The position numbers were made by a program, and so were the translations under genes. The notes under the pieces were generated by a model. It did no database searches, was not told the origin of the DNA, and saw only the letters and a list, made by a program, of their open reading frames with translations. Below are positions 6,471 through 7,134 of a stretch of DNA of 7,134 nucleotides, in pieces (position 1 is the first letter of the stretch; the number at the start of each line of letters is the position of its first letter). The DNA is from an uncultured Burkholderiales bacterium (lineage in GTDB: Bacteria; Pseudomonadota; Gammaproteobacteria; Burkholderiales; Burkholderiaceae_C), in assembly GCA_903871865.1 (NCBI GenBank), contig CAIQIL010000186.1, positions 1 to 7,134 on the forward strand, written 5' to 3'.

Positions 6471-6518
6471 GGTGGCGCCCCCTTGCAGGGGGAGCGCCGG
6501 AAGGCGCTCGGGGGTGGA
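6471..6518. repeat. Palindromic intergenic element, two adjacent hairpins between prkA and yeaH
   Basis: Two adjoining perfect inverted repeats occupy this stretch. GAGCGCC (6492-6498) pairs with GGCGCTC (6503-6509) around a 4-base loop. CCCCCT (6478-6483) pairs with AGGGGG (6487-6492) around a 3-base loop. GGTGG at 6471-6475 and again at 6514-6518 flank the unit as a direct repeat. The two stems share base 6492 and the C-runs and G-runs can re-pair, so alternative folds exist. The composition and layout resemble interspersed palindromic (REP/BIME-like) units I associate with Comamonadaceae intergenic regions; only one copy is in this window, so repeat status is not proven here. No T-tract follows on either strand. 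Within an apparent operon such an element could set the prkA:yeaH ratio by mRNA stabilisation or attenuation. Confidence 0.6.
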
Positions 6519-6521
6519 CCA

Positions 6522-7134
6522 TCAAGACGATTTCCGCACGCGCAGGTACCACTCGCACAGCAGGCGCACCTGCTTGGCCGTGTAGCCCTTCTGCACCATG
6601 CGGTTGACGAAGTCCTCGTGCTTCTTGACCTCGTCGGCGCTGGCCTTGGCGTTGAAGCTGATGACCGGCAACAGCTCTTCCGTGTTGCTGAACATCTTCT
6701 TCTCGATGACCACCCGCAGCTTCTCGTAGCTGGTCCACAGCGGGTTCTTGCCGCCGTTGTTGGCCCGCGCACGCAGCACGAAGTTGACGATCTCGTTGCG
6801 GAAGTCCTTCGGGTTGGCGATGCCGGCCGGCTTCTCGATCTTCTCCAGCTCGGCGTTGAGCGCGCCGCGGTCGAAGATCTCGCCCGTGTCGGTGTCTCGG
6901 TACTCCTGGTCCTGGATCCAGTAATCGGCGTAGGTCACGTAGCGGTCGAAGATGTTCTGGCCGTACTCGGAATAGCTCTCCAGGTAGGCCGTCTGGATCT
7001 CCTTGCCGATGAACTCGGCATAGCGCGGTGCCAGCGACTCCTTGATGTAGGCGATGTACTTCTGCTCGACCTCGGCAGGGAACTGCTCGCGCTCGATCTG
7101 CTGCTCCAGCACGTACATCAGGTGCACGGGGTTG
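6522..7134 (-). CDS. prkA: PrkA / YeaG serine protein kinase, C-terminal part
   Basis: The 203 visible C-terminal residues match PrkA/YeaG, a protein of about 640 residues with an N-terminal AAA+-like ATPase core and a C-terminal kinase-related domain. Recognisable stretches are 'HLMYVLEQQIEREQFP' near the window edge, 'EIQTAYLESYSEYGQNIFDRY', 'YADYWIQDQEYRD' followed by 'DTGEIFDR', 'ELEKIEKPAGI' with 'NPKDFRNEIVNFVLRARA', 'NPLWTSYEKLR', 'IEKKMFSNTEELLPVISF', and 'FVNRMVQKGYTAKQVRLLCEWYLRV' (quoted in pieces). The frame stays open to the window end, so the start and the ATPase core lie outside and this entry is cut by the window, not a broken gene. YeaG is reported to have serine/threonine kinase activity and to support survival of E. 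coli in prolonged nitrogen starvation. It is first in the prkA-yeaH-spoVR set, so the operon promoter is presumably upstream of the window. Confidence 0.95.
   Translation of the reverse strand, partial: NPVHLMYVLEQQIEREQFPAEVEQKYIAYIKESLAPRYAEFIGKEIQTAYLESYSEYGQNIFDRYVTYADYWIQDQEYRDTDTGEIFDRGALNAELEKIEKPAGIANPKDFRNEIVNFVLRARANNGGKNPLWTSYEKLRVVIEKKMFSNTEELLPVISFNAKASADEVKKHEDFVNRMVQKGYTAKQVRLLCEWYLRVRKSS

Noticed and set aside
5194..6585. Plus-strand open frame of 463 codons opposite yeaH
   Set aside because: The Leu/Val/His-rich product with no motifs is the mirror of yeaH, whose family identity is unambiguous.
1..7134. CRISPR array, phage, toxin-antitoxin or insertion sequence
   Set aside because: No regularly spaced repeats, transposase, integrase or small toxin-like gene pair is visible; all sizeable frames are assigned to other families.

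Overview
This is a compact, GC-rich bacterial chromosome segment with strong G/C preference at third codon positions. Protein style, the prkA-yeaH-spoVR gene order and a palindromic intergenic element suggest a betaproteobacterium, probably order Burkholderiales (Comamonadaceae-like). That assignment is inference; there is no rRNA or other marker in the window.

Left part (1-2337, + strand): four closely spaced genes. They are the C-terminal part of an ABM-fold (antibiotic biosynthesis monooxygenase-like) protein, a DUF2007-type protein fused through one membrane segment to six tandem acidic 'EF-loop-like' repeats, a Sec-exported alpha/beta hydrolase with a complete Ser-Asp-His triad, and a small DUF805 inner-membrane protein. 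Gaps are 46, 12 and 5 bases and none of the internal starts has a clear Shine-Dalgarno (SD) sequence, so they are probably cotranscribed and partly translated by reinitiation. No common pathway is evident; three of the four look membrane-bound or exported.

Right part (7134-2327, - strand): the end of prkA (yeaG; AAA+/Ser-kinase-like), then yeaH (DUF444, von Willebrand A domain with complete MIDAS), then spoVR (ycgB family) overlapping yeaH by ATGA, then a polytopic membrane protein resembling GT-C/GT87 glycosyltransferases. The first three form a conserved proteobacterial stress/stationary-phase gene set whose biochemistry is poorly understood. The fourth may be a downstream passenger or an independent gene. 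A 110-base spacer between prkA and yeaH holds three successive hairpins and looks like an interspersed palindromic repeat. A weaker hairpin lies between spoVR and the membrane protein gene.

The two blocks converge with an 11-base overlap of their last genes (2327-2337). There is no gene-free stretch over 300 bases. I saw no tRNA, rRNA, CRISPR array, insertion sequence, prophage or defence system. The most unusual items are the DUF2007-TM-six-repeat architecture, the mutually exclusive hairpins between prkA and yeaH, and the conserved but unexplained prkA-yeaH-spoVR module.
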